Assembly: GCA_018224315.1 (NCBI GenBank)
Contig: JAGTVF010000192.1
Span: forward strand, 1-8,704
Source: Desulfobacterales bacterium
GTDB taxonomy: Bacteria > Desulfobacterota > Desulfobacteria > Desulfobacterales > Desulfosalsimonadaceae
DNA: 8,704 nucleotides
Direction of reading: 5' to 3'
Numbering within the stretch: the first letter of the stretch is position 1; each line of letters begins with the position of its first letter. Below, one piece after another: positions 7,102 through 8,704 of the stretch. Position numbers and translations under genes: made by a program. A model generated the notes under the pieces. The model ran no database searches. It was not told the origin of the DNA and saw nothing but the letters and a program-made list of their open reading frames with translations.

Positions 7102-8352
7102 ATGATCGCAGAAATTATTTCCACCGGAGACGAGGTGTTGACCGGCACGGTGGTGGACGCCAATGCCGCCTGGATCGCGGCCCGCCTGTATGAAACCGGC
7201 ATTGTCGTGGGCCGCCACGTGTGCGTGGGCGATGACATGGACCGGCTGACAGACGTGTTTTTCGAAGCCGGGCAGCGGGCCGATATCGCCATTGTCACCG
7301 GCGGGCTGGGACCCACCCTCGATGATATCACCGCCAGTGCCGCCGCCCGGGCCGCGGGGGTGGAGCTGGAGGAAAATCAAGAGGCTTTGGCCTACATGAC
7401 GGTGTTTTTCAAACGCTTTGGCCGGCCCCTGTCGGATTCGGACGCAAAGCAGTCCCTGCTGCCCCGGGGCGCTTCGCCCCTTCTGAATTCCGTGGGCACG
7501 GCCCCGGGCTTTACCCTAAAGATCGGCAGGTGCCGGTTTTTCTTTCTGCCCGGGGTGCCTTTTGAAATGCGGCAGATGATGGACGAACATGTAATTGTCA
7601 GCCTTGAGGCCGACGCGGCCAGAAACGGCACCGGCAGTTTTTACCGGGAAAAGCGGCTGTCTTTGTTCGGCCTGCCAGAGGCCCATGTCAACGAGCGGCT
7701 CGCGGACTTGACAGGGGTCATAGACAATGTAAAACTGGGCATGCTGGCCGAATTTCCGGTGATTCACGTCAAACTCGCCGCTTCAGGACACAATGAAAAG
7801 GCCCTGGAGGCCGCTGTCAGCGCTGCCGCAGACCGGGTGCGCCAGCGGGTGGGGGAATATGTGTTTTCTGAAACCGGCCAGACCATGGAAGAGGTAGTAG
7901 GCGATCTTTTGATCCGGCGCTCTGCCACCCTGGCCCTGGCCGAATCCTGCACAGGCGGCATGATCGCCAGCCGGATCACCAATGTGGCCGGAAGCTCCCG
8001 GTATTTTCTCTGTTCGGCCGTGACTTATTCCAATGAAGCCAAAATGCGCCTGCTCGGGGTTCCGGCAGATACCCTGGACGCCTTTGGCGCAGTTTCCGAA
8101 CAAACCGCCCGGCAAATGGCCGAAGGGGCAAGGCGTCTGGCCGGTTCCGATTATGCGGTTTCGGTCAGCGGCATTGCCGGCCCGGGCGGGGGCACGCCGG
8201 AAAAGCCCGTGGGCACGGTTTGCATTGGTCTTTGTGGCCCGGCGCAAAGTTTTGCCAGGCAATACCAATTTCCGTTTGAAAACCGGATGGCCAACAAGCG
8301 CATATTTGCTGAAACCGCCTTAAACCTTTTGCGCAAAACACTGAACGCTTAA
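7102..8352 (+). CDS. cinA: CinA-family protein (MoaB-like domain plus nicotinamide-nucleotide amidase)
   Basis: The 416-residue protein has the full two-domain CinA layout. The N-terminal MoaB/CinA domain (about 3-170) shows STGDEVLTG, TGGLGPTLDD (66-75) and FFLPGVPFEM; in relatives it carries ADP-ribose or NMN-related pyrophosphatase activity. The C-terminal PncC domain (about 260-412) shows LALAESCTGG (277-286) with the catalytic-serine motif, and SGIAGPGGGTPEKPVGTV (356 onward), and should deamidate NMN to nicotinate mononucleotide in pyridine-nucleotide salvage. Between them is a linker domain with LFGLPEAHVNERL. The frame is open from 7036, but the ATG at 7102 is preferred: AGGA lies 6-8 nt upstream and MIAEIISTGDE is the canonical N-terminus. 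It is divergent from trp, with no evident functional link. It probably shares a transcript with the next gene 12 bp downstream. The name reflects competence induction in Gram-positives and does not imply competence here. Confidence 0.96.
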   Translation: MIAEIISTGDEVLTGTVVDANAAWIAARLYETGIVVGRHVCVGDDMDRLTDVFFEAGQRADIAIVTGGLGPTLDDITASAAARAAGVELEENQEALAYMTVFFKRFGRPLSDSDAKQSLLPRGASPLLNSVGTAPGFTLKIGRCRFFFLPGVPFEMRQMMDEHVIVSLEADAARNGTGSFYREKRLSLFGLPEAHVNERLADLTGVIDNVKLGMLAEFPVIHVKLAASGHNEKALEAAVSAAADRVRQRVGEYVFSETGQTMEEVVGDLLIRRSATLALAESCTGGMIASRITNVAGSSRYFLCSAVTYSNEAKMRLLGVPADTLDAFGAVSEQTARQMAEGARRLAGSDYAVSVSGIAGPGGGTPEKPVGTVCIGLCGPAQSFARQYQFPFENRMANKRIFAETALNLLRKTLNA

Positions 8353-8364
8353 CAAGGATGACAT

Positions 8365-8704
8365 ATGGGATGGCTAGGAAAAATGGTGGGCGGCACCATC
8401 GGCTTTGCACTGGGCGGGCCTTTGGGCGCCATCGGGGGTGCGGCCCTCGGGCATCTGATGGATGCAGACAACGGCCAGCAGCAGCGGGTGCTGCCCAATG
8501 AGGCGCAAATGTCGTCCCAGGGAAAGGCGCAGCTGACCTTTTTCGTGGCGGCGTTCTCCATGCTGGCAAAGCTGGCCCGGGTCGACGGGCAGGTCACCGA
8601 CGAGGAAATGGCTTCCATCCGCAGGTTCATGGCCCGGGACCTGCATCTCAACGCCGAAAGCCGCCAGATGGCGGAGAAAATATTTTACACGGCCTTAAAA
8701 GCGC
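8365..8704 (+). CDS. TerB/DjlA-like protein, N-terminal part only
   Basis: The frame opens at ATG 8365, 12 bp after the cinA stop, with AAGGA about 6 nt upstream, and remains open to the window edge (113 residues seen). Residues 1-33 form a small glycine-zipper-like hydrophobic segment starting MGWLGKMVGGTIGFALGG and ending ALGHLMD, probably a membrane anchor or hairpin. After a polar Gln-rich linker, residues from about 55 match the TerB-like helical fold: LTFFVAAFSMLAKLARVDGQVTDEEMASI, with the Asp-Gly and Asp-Glu-Glu acidic loop typical of TerB. This pairing resembles the N-terminal part of DjlA-type membrane co-chaperones, which end in a J domain. Whether a J domain follows cannot be seen. 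A stand-alone TerB protein is the alternative. Confidence 0.8.
   Translation, partial: MGWLGKMVGGTIGFALGGPLGAIGGAALGHLMDADNGQQQRVLPNEAQMSSQGKAQLTFFVAAFSMLAKLARVDGQVTDEEMASIRRFMARDLHLNAESRQMAEKIFYTALKA

Overview
The window holds an almost complete tryptophan biosynthesis operon on the minus strand, in the order trpE-trpG-trpD-trpC-trpF-trpB-trpA. TrpA runs off the left edge. A cinA gene reads the other way on the right, followed by the start of a TerB/DjlA-like gene that is cut by the right edge. High GC content, GC-rich third positions, full separation of trpC from trpF and trpG from trpE, and the style of the proteins suggest a Gram-negative bacterium, most likely Desulfobacterota (Desulfobacterales-like). 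That placement is an inference from general resemblance, not a marker gene.

Layout from left to right: trpA (1-682, partial); a 110-bp gap carrying nine tandem degenerate heptamers; trpB (793-2037); trpF (2037-2723); trpC (2745-3536); trpD (3537-4553); trpG (4567-5154); trpE (5164-6654); a long regulatory leader (about 6655-6975); the trp promoter (about 6983-7010); a perfect 7-2-7 dyad (7037-7052); cinA (7102-8352, plus strand); and the truncated TerB-like gene (8365-8704, plus strand). The trp genes are tightly packed, with gaps of 0-21 bp or a 1-bp overlap, so they are almost certainly one transcript. The only loose joint is trpB-trpA.

Together the operon products turn chorismate into tryptophan: TrpE/TrpG make anthranilate, TrpD adds phosphoribose, TrpF isomerises, TrpC closes the indole ring, and TrpA/TrpB make tryptophan. 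TrpE keeps the LLES and NPSPYM motifs of tryptophan feedback inhibition. The mRNA leader encodes a short peptide with three tandem Trp codons, ending WWWRTS and nine further residues, so classical ribosome-mediated attenuation is very likely.

The most unusual part is what follows the leader peptide. There are two intrinsic terminators in a row, not one. Their arms are near-repeats, so the descending arm of the first can pair almost perfectly with the ascending arm of the second. With a third hairpin that starts inside the Trp codons, this suggests a relay-type attenuator. Other points worth a look are an Asp-to-Glu change at the general-acid position of TrpF, a missing conserved Glu in the TrpC active-site ESGI motif, the heptamer array, and the dyad between the divergent genes.
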